From Parus major (Eukaryota; Chordata; Aves; Passeriformes; Paridae): a stretch of DNA of 64,000 nucleotides. The stretch is from positions 30,585,912 through 30,649,911 of the forward strand of contig NC_031799.1 in NCBI RefSeq assembly GCF_001522545.3, written 5' to 3'. Positions 1-15,361 of this stretch are shown one piece after another (the stretch's first letter is position 1; the number at the start of each line of letters is the position of its first letter). Below the pieces are notes generated by a model. The model was not told where the DNA came from, did no database searches, and saw only the letters and a program-made list of their open reading frames with translations. The position numbers and the translations under genes were made by a program.

Positions 1-1990
<1,990 letters not shown>

Positions 1991-3272
1991 TTAGTTTAGA
2001 AGCCTTATTCAGGCCACATCATTTTATAGACTGAAGATACTTCTTCCTCTTCTTGCACAAATATTATATGCTGATCCAACTCCCCCCTGGTGAATAAACT
2101 AATTTTAAATTACTACTTTTAAATCTGAGAATTAAAAATAATGTCCTAACAGGTCCTCGTCCTGCAAAACAGAAACTACATTCCTTGCATACCAGACAAG
2201 CCAAACAGTGAAGAAATTCATGTCTTTAGAACTTCCCCAGACACTTGTCAGCTCCCCAGAACATCACCAAATCATCAGTTCCTTCAACAGACATTTAATT
2301 TTTATTGCATTTTTTAATGGAACACCTACACTCAGGTGTGTAGGGTAATTGCCATACACATGTCAGTTTATGGTATTTATTATTGTATTACTTCAAAACT
2401 TATCCCTTACTCTTCCTGAAACCATTGTGAAACAATGCAACCTCCCTAAGAACAAGGGATACTTTAACTTGTCTCACAGTTTCCATGTCTCAAGGATGGA
2501 CTTGTCACTTCTTCGAGTATCCCTATCAATAAAAACATTACTTTAGAGACAACTATGTGAAGATAACACAGTAGTAGGGACAAATGTATGATTTCTACCA
2601 AGCTTACCAATGTCCCATAGAGCAGAATTACCAGATTTTTTTTGAAAATTTAAATTAAATATTTGTTGGACTTTGCATGAAATTATTTCAAATTTCATTA
2701 CAATATTTTTATAGAAGAGACATTGATATTATAATTCATTCCATTTTGAATGAATTTGACTGAATGAATTTGACTGTTCAAAGTAGAGGTAATTTCTTAA
2801 GCACTTTACTGGACAGGGGCCACATTGCCATGGACTTTCTTACATGGACCATGTCATCTTTAAAAGGATTTTTGATCCTTTTAATATTGTTGTGCTCTAA
2901 TCTGCTAAGACAGGCCTGCAAAATGTGGAGCTTTTATTGAGACCAAACTGGAACAATGCTTTCTTGAACTGAACTTAGAGCAGGACACATGAAACTGGGA
3001 GTCCTTTTCTTTACTCTGCCCCACCTTGCTGTCGAGCCCCACACAGGCACTGGCACCAGACCCAGAGCAGACTCTGCCTGTGACCCTCCACCATCCCCTG
3101 CAATCCTCACCCTCCACTTTGATCCTGACTGCTATTTCTGATGAGTGCCAGAATACCCTGAAAAGTTCATATCTTCAACAGTGCTGCTGAAAAATGTTTT
3201 ATTTATTTTAAAGTTTCAGGAAGGGATTCCAATCCTTATTACTTTGAGAATTAAAATAAAACAGACTGTTGG

Positions 3273-3286
3273 AAAAAAAAAAAAAA
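3273..3286. repeat. A14 homopolymer
   Basis: A run of 14 A. No SINE or retrocopy is recognisable upstream of it. Confidence 0.9.
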
Positions 3287-6191
3287 TCTGAAATACAGAT
3301 GAAAAGCAGAAAGATACCAAAAGCACTCGGACAAAGTCATTGTAAGGTCAAAATTAATCAGACAGAGTGTCCTGTCCTGCTGAGAATGTTCTTCAAATGT
3401 GAAATTCTCAGTGCTGCTCCAAATCACTATTGTTTGTATTCTCATATTACTTTGGAGATGCGACACACAGGCACCCAAACAAGTAGCATGTTTTAAAGCA
3501 TCACATCAAAGCAAAAAGGGCTTATGCAAAATAAAATAGTTAGAACGTCTCATCTTCCAGCAAGGTAGATCTGCCTACACAGGAAGGCAGAAGAGCTGCT
3601 GTGAAACATAGCATATGTAGCCTGTTCACCAGCAGCTTGCACAAATGGTGCTCCAGATGTATAGCTGCTCAAGACAGCCCAAGGCAACAATTTTGATCAA
3701 TTCTAATGTGATAAAGTGCTGCGGGGAAAGTGCAGAAACATGTTTACATCAGCCTTTAATTAAACTGTTGTTCACTTCCAAAGAACCTTAGGAAACACTA
3801 ATGAGACATGAGTTTTGGCAATTTCCTCATCAAAGCAAAGACCCTCTTCCTCAATCTAAAGCAGCTTGCCATCCAGGCAGTTCCTGGATGGGCATCATCT
3901 TGACACAGCACTTGGCAAGCTACCTGTAAGGAGAACTCACCTGGAATCAAACAGTGACCCAGGGTAAGTTTAAACATCCACCTGCCTATTTCTGGACACC
4001 TGACCTGCTTTCTTGTTCACCACCACAGCATAGCAGCTTCTCTTTCTCACCTATGAGAGATGTTTATGAGCAGAGCTAGAAGAATCCATAAACAAATAAT
4101 AAATATCTTACTGCCTTTTAATTCTAGAACTCTTCTTATTAATATATTTTTTACTGCTTGGTTTCACAAGACCTCCTTTACACTCTAGCAAACAACAATC
4201 TGTAAAGATTTATTTACAACTCAATAGTGTAGTATCACCTCCAGAGAAAGTAAGATAAGCTCATATTCAGCTTACAGTACATATGACTATAATAAAGGAC
4301 AAAGAACTATGGGCTCCATAGCACCACTGTCAAGCTCTAAGAGACATCCTTCCATGCTACAGTGTTAAATGAACTGATTTTTCCCAGAGGCAGTACTTGG
4401 GATGATTTCTGGTGGCAGGATACACTACATACATCACATCCAGATTGGCCTCAGTCTTCACCTCATCTGATAGGTACACTTGCATGAAGCACATGAAAAT
4501 TTAGGTAAAATTTTTAATTCACTTTGGGTGTCTGCATAATGACAAGAAATCCCACTGTACTTAAGAGAATTTGTTTTGCTTTACACATGCACATGTGAAG
4601 AAGGAGCAGAGCCACTTTGCATAGGCAGAGCCAGCATCACTGATTTTCTGATGAGCTCAACATTATTTCCTTTAACATTGTAAGCATTATGTATTTCTCA
4701 ATTGTGCATTTTAATAAGGCACCTAACACAGAATACTGACAGCTGAGTGACTTTAAGCCACAACTATCCCTCCCTTATTGAAAAAAGGCTTTGTTACATC
4801 TGCCTAAAGACTTGGCACCGGGGCTGGATGGAAACTAAGAATCATGAAAATCAAAACATTTTAATTCATTTATCTTGTCCACAAAAAGAAGAAAAAGAGT
4901 GGGGACATATTTTTATATGGATATGTGAATAAATAGGAAAGAAAGAGAGATGTGCCTGAGCAGCTGGGTGTCTGAGATACTTGATGTTTTTAACAGAGAA
5001 AGATTGGCTTAGAGCTCCTGTTCCGTATGAGAAAGAGATCAGTCTTTGCCACTAGCTCATCCCTTTTACAAATCTGTGCCTTAATCCCTGACTTGTTGGT
5101 GTCTCATTTCACTTCACTTGGACCAGAGATAAGGCCTCTGCAACATTTATTCACTTCCATGAAAAATTCTGGTAATTGAGGTTCTCCAGAATGAAAAATC
5201 AACAAAATAAAACAGAACAAACAAACTGCAGTCAATTCTGTGGTGTGGATTTCTGAGACATGTTCAGCAATTCTCAAGGTGAAGGCCTTTGTACTCACTT
5301 TTGAGAGATACAACAGCTGCATGCATACTGCTTAGCAGCTGAGTGTTCTGAACTTTAGGACCAGTGTCAAGGTTTAGAAAGAGCTGCTCATTCATATTTA
5401 AAATACTGATCTGTTTTACTTCACATCTTAAAAACTTATCTCAGTTTTACTTCTACATCAAGTACTGAAAACAATTTTACATATGAAAATTTTATACTAG
5501 GTTAGAATATTTCAGTGTATGAAGATTTGATAACCTCCCATTTTCAAATCAGCCTGCTTAGCACCAATGCTGTTCTCACAGGCACACCTCTGATATTTCA
5601 CAATCCAGTCTACCAGACTGTGACACCTGTTTTCCCATCAGGAACCATGCCCAAGGCTAATCAAATGCTCTGTTGTGCTATTATGCCATTTCACAACAGA
5701 TAAACCATTTCAATGTATCATCTTTTGAGATTTGTATTGAAAAACCTAGGAAAACAAATTAGACTAGAATTTCTACCAATGTCATTTTCAGTATTGTAAG
5801 CACCAAGAAAGACATTTAAAAAATACTGCAATTCAGAAAAGCTACAGCAAAAGGAGTAAATTACTTGCAATAGCAACTGAATTATTTCTTTTTTCATTCA
5901 TTTTATAATAAATTACACTATTTTATTTTACTTTGTTAATAAGTATTAATATACATAAGACAAGAAAGAACTTCCAGACAACTGAAACACAAAAGTTAAA
6001 ACCCTTTAGATGGAGCAGACATGTAATTCTTCTTATCCTTACCCACATAAACTTGCAGAATACTGTACTCATTGTCAACAGTAACATTTTGTGAGTTGTG
6101 TTTACCTTGAAGATCTTTACCTCAGCAGAAAGGGGTTTGAACAAGAGACAGAAGGGTTTTGCCTACCTGCCCTTATACCGACCAGCATACT

Positions 6192-6219
6192 GGGAGAGGG
6201 GGCATATAGGGAGGTAGGG
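6192..6219 (+). other. Canonical G-quadruplex motif
   Basis: Four G-runs of at least three (GGG, GGGGG, GGG, GGG) are separated by loops of 3, 6 and 5 bases, which fits the G3+N1-7 rule. It lies on the strand opposite to NFIB transcription, so it would form in DNA on the template strand rather than in the pre-mRNA. Confidence 0.6.
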
Positions 6220-8590
6220 AGGAAAACACAGACAAGTCCCTGTATAAATAATGTAGGACACTGAGTTGGTGTTTATGACTAGATGTACAAAGTTGGACAA
6301 ATGAAATTCTCCATTGTGTTGCTGATTATCCTATTTTATGGACAGAAAGCAAAACAACTCAGTACATTTCCTGTTAAAATGGTATGGACTAACTTTTGTA
6401 TAAGTATAACCTAGTGCAAGTTCATTCAAGCTAAATTAATTGGGAAACCTGCATGCACATGTTCTAAAAATAATATTTTATTTTTTTTTCAATTTTAGCA
6501 AAAAAGCCATTTATAAAATGGGGGATGAAAAAGCTATGACTGTCAGATGAAACAATTAATATTAAATATGTAGGCATCAAAGCTGTCCACATCCCAAAGT
6601 AATTTCAAAAAATGTCAATCTCTAGAACAGGACATGCAGACCATAACTGTTGCTTGACAATATCATATGACATGTAGAGATTATATAGAGATCATATGAC
6701 ACTGAAGAGATTATGTCCATGTAAATTTACAACTATTCCCACCAAGATTAGCCTGAAACTATGGCACACTGTCATGCACAAAGTTGTGGGCAGCAATTCT
6801 TCATTCTCATCCTTTAAACACACCTCACCACTTTTCACCAGGAAGTAAAACTCCCAGGAGAAGTTTATGATCAGCATGACTACGTTACCACATCTGCAGT
6901 TTCCTGTGAGGAGAAAACACACCCTTTTTTCCCATGCATTCATCTTTTAGTATAAAGCTGGCCAGCCTTCCTCACCTTTCCTCACCCTCATCTCATACCA
7001 GGAACACTGTCCTTCTATAAGAGCCCCAACCAGGAGGTGCCATCATGGAAATCATTGGGATCTGGGGTGCTGCTGTTGGGAGGAGGTGAGAATGTCTCCA
7101 CATCCCTTCACAGTGACCCACAGGGACCAGCTGCCCCTCTGCAGCCTCTCCTGTCTCACATCTTCATACAACTGCAGTCTCAGTTTATCCAACCACTTCT
7201 GTACCAACACAGCCATGCATGACAGATGTCATATGAAAGTTCTTGGGACTAACACAGAGCTCAGTGGGGTTACTCCCTATTAAGCATGGAGCAGGCAATA
7301 CAAATAATGAGGCTGACTTTGGAAATACAGATAAAAGGCATCACACCAAAAATACTGTGTTGCCTTAACAAATACCATCAATTAAAAAGCCACTGCCAAA
7401 AAAACCCCTTAAGCAGCTCCAGTGTATTTCAGGTATTTGAGTACTTTTTTGTTTATCTTTACACTTCAGAAACAGACTGGGCCATTTCATCATCTATGAA
7501 TAATTGTTAAAAGGTGTGATTCCTGTATACAGCTGTGATTGAAGAGTATTGTGGAAGAATGAGAAAGATGTTCCTAAAATACCAAACAAGTTATAAAGAC
7601 TTTGGAGTACATTTTAGTCATTTATTAAGTTATCCTATAGAAAGTCATCCAGACTTCAAGGAAAAATGCACAGCTGTAACATTTCATTGGACCTGAGACT
7701 ACAAGGACCTTGGCCAGAAAATAAAATCAATATTGTAACCATAACTACTAAAGTCACAAAAGTATTTCCAGTTCTAATGCAATAAAATTAAAGGGCTATT
7801 TGAGATAAAATAATATAACGGTATTTGTTGATTTAGAAGAATTCAGATTATGAAATCTCCTTCTTATTACTCTTACAGTAACAGTTATACTGGTAACAGT
7901 TAAGGACACTTTAAGAGGTGTGCCACATTAATTGTTAATCTGGGGAATGGTTTTCAAGGGACACAAAACCTTTAAGTCATTCTGAAATATACTACTTTGA
8001 TCAAGTTTGACACAGATTGTTTGAAAGCAGTAGAAAAGTACCTTTTCAAATATGTCTATGTACAAATACAAAAACAAAGAATTTATGAATGAAAAGAGAT
8101 GCCCAAAAAATTGCCTCTTTCCATAAATGAAGATGTTCTGCACCACATACATTAAATTATGCAGACTTACACATACATACCCTACAAATTCTAAAAAGAG
8201 GTGATCAGCTTCATAATACTAAATCTCTTATTCAGAAGATTGGAATAAGAAAATTACACATAACTCCTGGGACAAATCTTGCATTAAGACATTAATTTTA
8301 TCATTAATTTCAATCAAAGGATATCTATCATCCAGATAAAAGGATGCTACCATAATATTAAATTTATCAGAGGATAATGGCCACGAATACAAGAAAAATA
8401 CTCTTTTGTGCTAGCATTTTTCATTGACCTATATGGAGACCTGGAGTGTATTCAACTCACTAATCACACACAGAAAACATTAAGTAATAGGTCTTGCCAC
8501 AATATATTTGTCAAAAGAAAAGACAAAGAATCTGCAATGAGATTTTTTACAGTGACTTTATTGAGCAAATAACAGTCATTTCCAGGAATG

Positions 8591-8606
8591 AAAAAAAAAA
8601 AAAAAA
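8591..8606. repeat. A16 homopolymer
   Basis: A run of 16 A within intron 6, without a recognisable retroelement body attached. Confidence 0.9.
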
Positions 8607-8995
8607 GCAAACCTTTTTTGTATGCATCTCCAACTGTCTCTGTCTTTCTGTTTATATTTCTAAACATCTTGTTACTCTTCATTCAGTCAGAATCTTAAGT
8701 GTTCATGGGCTGAAGGAAAAGCCAGGTGCCTGCTCTGCCCAGAATAAAGTCTTCCTCATCTGAATATCATCTGCTATTCTGAATACCTGAAGATACTTAT
8801 GAAGAAGTAAATTTGTCTACATCTGTTTTAAATACAGAAAAACAGATATAATCTTTGTTGCTTTATTTTTTTGAAGAGAGCACAAACAACATTACTCTCA
8901 ATAATTCAGGATGTCAATTTTCTTGATGTATAAGCAACTTACTAAGGTAATATTTTTGCCATCCTGTTCATGCTATGTTTTAATTTCTCTGTATT

Positions 8996-9001
8996 TTTAT
9001 T
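8996..9001 (-). terminator. Second AATAAA downstream of the alternative NFIB exon
   Basis: An AATAAA hexamer on the minus strand, about 805 nt after the alternative stop codon. It has no particularly strong downstream GU element, so it is the weaker of the two candidates. Such hexamers occur by chance in AT-rich intron. Confidence 0.2.
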
Positions 9002-9168
9002 AAATAAGCATTTGGGAGATCCTTCACCTATTTTTCTATATTTAGTGCCTTTCAAGTGTTTTTCATCTTTATAAAAATAATGTTTGACTTATTTCAGGTA
9101 CCAGCACTTTTTTTTTTTTTTGGCAAAATTGTCGCTACAAAAAAAAAAGTAAACCAATTCCCCATGGA

Positions 9169-9174
9169 TTTATT
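9169..9174 (-). terminator. Poly(A) signal candidate for the alternative NFIB exon
   Basis: On the minus strand AATAAA occurs about 630 nt after the TAA of the alternative exon. Some 20-35 nt further on the transcript would be U-rich, with a run of about ten T near 9140. This signal plus U-rich element is the usual arrangement of a vertebrate cleavage and polyadenylation site, and cleavage would fall near 9150. A second AATAAA on the same strand lies at 9001-8996. Confidence 0.4.
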
Positions 9175-9805
9175 TAAACTATCCCAACATTTAATATTAC
9201 TTTTAACTAGCAGACAAAGTTCTCTGAACTCTGGCAACATCTTATTCTGCAATGAGGAGCAACGAGAAGAACTCAAATTGGGCATTCAGGTAACTCTTCC
9301 TTGTTAAGGCTACTGTTTGTTACCATGATCCCATTTTCAGTATCACAGCAGCCAACAGCCCCACAGAAGACACCCCTAAGAATTCACTCTGGAGATACAT
9401 TCTGAGAGGTTAGTCTTGGTGAAAAGTATCACTTATTTTACAAATGTGAGGCTAAGAAAATTTATCAAGTTGTAGCATTTGACTACAGTGTTGAAAATAA
9501 TTCCATCATACTAGTCAAAAACACTGAAAATTATATGTATTATATGGAGATACACAGATATGAAATGTATGTGTATGCACGTGTATACATTGTTTAAAGA
9601 GTATTTTGAAACAATAAAATATACAAAGGTAGAAGCAACAAGCTACTAACAAGACACAAATTGCTTTCAAACATACTTTGACATAGAAGGACTTTGAGAA
9701 TTCAGGCTACCTCAGAAACACAGAATGGAATTTAACAGGTATTCATCAAAGTAAACCTTTGCAAGCTGAATTGATCTGTCAGATGGAGAGTGTGTTTCTA
9801 AAGTA

Positions 9806-10254
9806 TTAACCCTCAGAAGGAGCACCAGGAGCTGGAAAAAATCCTGAACCCTGTCCAACACAGGACACCAAGAGGCCAAGGTGTTCTGTTACCGTTCTCA
9901 ACTCCTGGACCACATTAACTACTTCCTCTTTTAGTTCCCTCACTTCAGAAATGAGAACATCCATCCTTGACAGTTGATGAGAAGATGACCCAAGAAAGAA
10001 ACGGCCATCAGGAAGGACTCCTACAGGGAAGGAGTTTCCAGTGGATGGGGAGAAAGAAAAAGGGGACAAGTGTCCAGAAGATGAGTATCCAACAAAAGGT
10101 GTCGGGACCTGGGAAGTGGAGGGTCCAACAGACGCTGGGCAAACAGCAGGTGAAGGCGGTCCAGCTGTTTCAGTTTTAATGGAATGATGGCATCTTGGCT
10201 CTTGAATGTTGGTAGAGGTGGGTGAGGTGTAAGAGAATGAGCATGATGAAGAAA
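9806..10254 (-). CDS. NFIB: Candidate alternative 3'-terminal coding exon of NFIB
   Basis: Inside intron 6 a sequence reading tgaattttaattttacag on the minus strand is a credible acceptor. Splicing exon 6 (ending in phase 1 with G) to 10254 gives V-SSSCSFSYTSPTSTNIQEP and an open frame of 148 codons ending in TAA at 9808-9806. The tail is Ser/Pro/Thr/Gly-rich for about 100 residues. It includes a SUMO-type IKTE motif and then an amphipathic helix, MDVLISEVRELKEEVVNVV, continuing QELRTVTEHLGLL, with coiled-coil-like spacing. GC content and CpGs (several retained) are higher than in the flanking intron. The product would lack the normal NFIB C-terminus. I do not recall this isoform. Alternatives are an internal exon using a poor donor near the stop, or an exapted relic of an old transposon gene that is not spliced. 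Confidence 0.6.
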
Positions 10255-12897
10255 CTGTAAAATTAAAATTCACTTCATTGTATATTGATATTCAGTATTT
10301 CCAGACACCTGACTACTATGGAAATACACAGTGTTGTAACACTACAACAGTAAAACAGATCTCAAGGATAAGTTGTCTGCAATTATGTTAATGAACCTTG
10401 TTAAGCCAGCTTTCAGAAAGGAGGCCATAGATGCACACACTGTCCTTCTCTTTTCTGATATTCCTCTTTCCTTGGAGGTTAAGAAAAAACCATCTGATTT
10501 ACTTAAGTTAGTAAATCAAGATGTTCACCAACAGTTATTAGCCTATTAAACAGTAAATACTCTTTAGCCTCTGCAGCAGTCTAGACACCTTTTAGATTTT
10601 TAGTAACTTTCTCTTCCAAATTATGAGGGGACTTTTTTTTTCTGCATAAAATTTCTAAAACACTCATTGGTTTTACTCAGGCAGAAACTTACATCTGTCT
10701 CACAAAATCTTACTAATGCAGGAACTCAAAATTTTGTTTAATATGGAAACAAAGTAAAGAATTCAGTAACAGCAACCTGGAGAAAGGAAGACTGGAAGAG
10801 ATCTACAGCAAACAACTAATTAAACATAGATGTATTTCTAATTGATAGAAGTGTAAAACATGATCCAGATGTTATTGAAGTTATTAACACATCTAGTTGA
10901 AAAAAACAAGGTACAAGACAAAGAACTTGCATAACATCTGGCAGAAGACACAACAATTGAAATCCTAATTGTCATGTTAGGGTTCTACTTCTAAGTAATG
11001 CACCATTCTGAGATGACTTTTTCTTTTCTGGGACTGTAGGATTTTTTTTGGAGGACAGTTAGTTACTTGAAAGGCTAATAGCAAAAGTTGTGAGAGAAAT
11101 CTGCAGCTATAAACCTGCCTCTTTGCTCTGCCAGAAAATCTCAAACCTGTTTCAAAAGATCACACAAATAGAAGCTGTGTTGAAATTTTGAACATTTCAA
11201 CACAGCAAAAATAATGGCCCAAACTACAAATTTTCCCACATTGACTGGATGTCTCCAAAATAAAAAACAACACTGTCATGCCACAGCGGTTTTTTAATCT
11301 GTTTTTGAAACTGTTACACATACTCTTGCAGTTACATATATTTTTAAAATAGTCACAAACTTTTTTGCAAGCCAGTGAAGTAAACCTCCAGGACAGTATC
11401 ATGGCTTCCTAAGTGTTTTCTTTTCTTCTATAAAGATTAATAATCTGACTATGATAAATAAAAAAAAATACATATTTTTAAAGTTAATTTTGGTTAGTTA
11501 AGGGGGAATATCTTTTTATATCAGATTGGTAACGTAACACTTTGTGGATTTGTTTCTTACCAAGTGTATGCCATCTATAAAGTTACTATTTTTAAGATAT
11601 GCTTGCTTATTTCTGCCCAGAGTTACAGCTTCAAAGAGACAGCTCCCCCAAAACAGACTATAAAGCACAACATCTGGAAATCTTATCAAAACATTTTTGG
11701 AAGACAGTTAACAGCAAAAGGACAGTCTGGAGTTTTACAGCTGAAAGCAGAGTCTGGTATGAGCAATATTTTACTGTAACTGGGCTAGATTTCCTTTTCT
11801 TAGTTTCACAAATGCTGCATCCTGGCTACACCAGAAGTACTCCTCTAATCATGTCCCTGACCCTCATGGTGCGTGGCTGCACAGACAAACTATAAAACCT
11901 ATCAAGAATATAACAAAATCATTCCTCTCCTAAAGACTTCTTACCTACTAAACTATGATGTTTGTTTTTCAAAGCAATGGAAAGTTGATCTAACCTGCTT
12001 CACCCTACTTCCAACCTTTCCTCTATCCTATTTTTAATCTCAGTAATATTTCTGTGTTGCACATTAATTTCTGTCTCATTCTCTCTATCAAAACTTTTAG
12101 ACTATCCCTCAAACACCTAGGAAACTACTAAATATTTTATTCAAATGTGTTTCAGATGTCATTGTTTTATTGCAATTACCCAGTTCCAAACTACAACACT
12201 CATGACATTTCTGTTTCTTTAGAAAGAGTTAAATACAGATGTGAAAAGCCTTAATGATAAAAGATTCTTTCAAAACTATGTCATTTCAATTTCTACAAAA
12301 ATACTTTACATTAGATATGGTGATGAAGAAACTAAATCTATTTCAGCTCAGAAGTTAGAGACCTCTCTTGGTCAAGACAAAACTGAGACAATGAAACAGA
12401 AATTAACAGAAACTCAGAAATTCAGAAATTAACAGTATATTTTAGTATCAACATTACTCCTGATCTTGTCTCTCTTAGAAAAGTAAAAACTGCACTAGAG
12501 TGGTAGAGAAGCTATCTACCCATAAACATGATATCCAGAGACATATTTATTTGTGGGTACTGTGAAACTATTTGCATTTTTGATGCTGATGACCTGTGGA
12601 TACTGCCTGAAGCAGTGCCTGTTGTGACTACATTAGCATTCCTTCTTGACACTGGATAAACACAAATGTGACCCCAAAAGGCTTATTTCTTTTTCATTTA
12701 TCCCTAACCTCGTATAGCACACAGATTTACATAGATGAGTGGGAAGTAACACAAGTTACTTCTGGCACAGAAACTACCTCCAAATTGTATTTTTATTATC
12801 TTTGTGTTTGCAGACATATGGAATCAGAAAATAGGTTTTCCTAAATACAATATCATAATAAAACACCTGTGTCTGAAAGGAGCTTTTACACACATAC

Positions 12898-13195
12898 ATG
12901 AATAGAATCATCATAGAATATCCAGAGCTGGAAAGGACCCACAAAGGATTACCAAAGTCCTGCTCCTGGCCCTGTACAGGCCAGTCCCAAGAACTATGTG
13001 TGTGTGTGAGCACAGTCCAAATGCTTCTTGAAGTCTGTCTGACTGGAGCTGTGTTCACTTCCCTGAGGAGCCTGTTCCAACCACCCCATGGGTGAAGAAC
13101 CTCTTTCTAATATCTCACCCAAATTTGTTCTGGCAGAGCTTCATGCCATTCCTTGGGTTTTACCACTGGTCACTGAAGAGATGAAATCAGTGCCA
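12898..13195 (-). mobile_element. CR1 LINE 3' fragment
   Basis: The plus strand starts with gaatcatcatagaata, then the CR1-type phrase 'gagctggaaaggaccc'. Further on it has 'cctgttccaaccaccc' and 'gtgaagaacctctttctaat'. This is the reverse complement of the CR1 3' end, so the element is in minus orientation and starts at its terminal octamer-like repeat. It is truncated at the 5' side, as CR1 copies usually are, and is diverged. It lies in NFIB intron 6 in the same orientation as the gene. The far border (about 13195) is approximate. Confidence 0.85.
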
Positions 13196-14542
13196 TGAAG
13201 ATGATATCGAGCATCTAAGAAACTAGCAGCACAACAAATATGCCAGGAGCTGCCCCACACCATACCCACTGAGCCCAGGCACCAAGGGCAGGCACTGCAG
13301 TTGTTACTTACAGTGTTTCTACAGCAGCATGATAACCTCAGAAAGTGATCAGAGGCAAACATAACTTTTTAGGGGAAAAAGGCCCCCAGTACAACAGTTT
13401 TTGCACTGGACAGTGTTGTATCTGTGCCTCTGCAGGAATGGAACATCTTACAGATGGGAAAAAAACCAACCAAATGAAAAAAAACCCAAATAGTGACTTA
13501 AAGGTAGCCTCTGTGACAGGAATCTGGTAAAAGGTCACTAAGCTTATTAGTGCTAGAGGACAGAACATTAAGGGAGGGATGTAAGCTCCAGGAAGCAAAA
13601 GCAACACACACTGATTTAAGTCTATCTTCTTTATTCCTTCTTCCTCATACTGTAGTTCCCTGTCTTATGGAACATATTAAAGGTTGTTCCACTCCAGTAG
13701 TCTAGCTACCTAATGACACAGAAATTAGATAAAGGTTCATTGTGAATACACTCAAGGGATTTAAATTTCATTCATTGTTCACTACTGATTAACTGTAACG
13801 TGAAGTTCATACAAACATGAACAAATCCAGTGTTCATGGAAAATTATTCTTTGCAAGAGGAATGATTCAAAACCTAAAATGTAGTTGAGGTACTTGAGAA
13901 CTTTAGAGATCATCTGCAAAAGGCTCTGTCAGCAGGACTTGCCCTTAGGAGTCTATATGGCAGTGCACTTCCCAGAAGCCCCCACAGTTCATGCAGCAGC
14001 ACAAAACTACTTCATTTACCAGATGAGGAGATCTGAGAGAGGAAGAACAAGCTGTTTTCCCTAAAACAATAAAAATAATTTATCTAGAAAGTAAAATGTT
14101 TAAGACGTGATCCAGTCTTTCATGAAAAATTGTAATAAAGTTTCACAGCAAACAGGTAGCATTCACAGAGAAAAAAATATTTTGCATAAGGAGGAAGATT
14201 CTGGGTGGCAGATCTATTTGCTGTTACTGAGTTAGGTTATGCAAAACCACAGGCAAGCCTATTTTTAAAAAAATCAAAAGTGAATGCTTCAAACAGTCAA
14301 AAATATTATCAGAGCCTCCATGAGAAATGGAGTACAAAGAAATTAAGAAGAAAAAAACTAGTTAAAATTGAGAAGAAGAGCCTAATGGTAAGAACACAGA
14401 TAAGAAGGTGAAAGCATATTAAAAGAAGACCAACTATAAAAGAAATGTGAAAGTAAAAGGCAGCTAAAAGAAATACCCATCACATGCTTCCTTGCACATG
14501 GAGATGAAAGAGAAAACTTAGCAAGGGAAAATAAAAAAGAAT

Positions 14543-14592
14543 TGTGGGGTTTTGTGGTTTTTTGGGGGGTGGAGGTGTTGTTTCAGGTTTTT
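14543..14592. repeat. G/T-rich low-complexity tract
   Basis: Runs of G (up to six) alternate with T-runs. There are only two G-runs of three or more, so it is not a canonical three-tetrad quadruplex. Confidence 0.6.
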
Positions 14593-15321
14593 TTAGAAGC
14601 ATTAAAACAATATAAAATGAGGTAATACCAAGGGGTCACTCAGTTGCTGAAGAACTGAGAGCAAGGCAAGGTTAGCAGTGGAAGTGAAAATTGAGAGCAA
14701 ATATTGAAAGATTCACAATGGAAGCAACTGCATGTCATTTTCTCTATTTCTCTTCTACATACTATGCTTTACATGTCACAGGCTCTCCAGACAGCTGCAG
14801 CACCTCAGACACAGGATCCATTAACCAACACTGTTCAAATATATGAGTTTAACCACATTCTCACATAACAAAGGGGAGGGAAAAGACTGCACTGGAACCT
14901 AGGTTTATAAAGCATCAAGATAACATGAGGGCTAGCTATAACAATTAATTTCACTCTTCTGACAGCCACAACTTATCCACATAAGCATGTTTGTTGCTTT
15001 GGATAGCCCAGAACATACCACGATTTACCAATCCCCTCAGCCTACAGATAGAGTCCCACATAGCTACATGTGGGCTCCTCAGAAACAGCCTATTGGATCT
15101 ATTCTAAGTCACATGAGAGAGACCAAATGTCCATGTCATGGTAATATAGAAATGGTGTAATCTTATGTTGACTAAACTATAGTAAGATGTTGATTTTTGC
15201 TTGAAAGCACTGGATTCCAAATTCTAGCATATCTCCAAATTCACAGCATAGACAATATCAAATACCTCATTTGTCACATGTCTTTTCAAACAATAAGACT
15301 GTCACCAGATACAAAAGATAT

Positions 15322-15361
15322 TTATTATTATTATCATCATCATCATCATCATCATCATCAA
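15322..15361. repeat. Compound trinucleotide microsatellite (TTA)n(TCA)n
   Basis: About four TTA units followed by about nine TCA units. It lies 190 bases inside intron 6 from the exon 6 donor and is likely length-variable. Confidence 0.95.

Noticed and set aside
6301..6414. 37-codon frame with hydrophobic N-terminus (MKFSIVLLIILFYG)
   Set aside because: Short, AT-rich codons and no promoter or conservation evidence. Chance is sufficient.
14011..14070. MIR-like core (cagatgaggagatctgagagagg)
   Set aside because: Only about 40 bases resemble the MIR core, and MIR copies are rare and decayed in birds, so I could not support the call.
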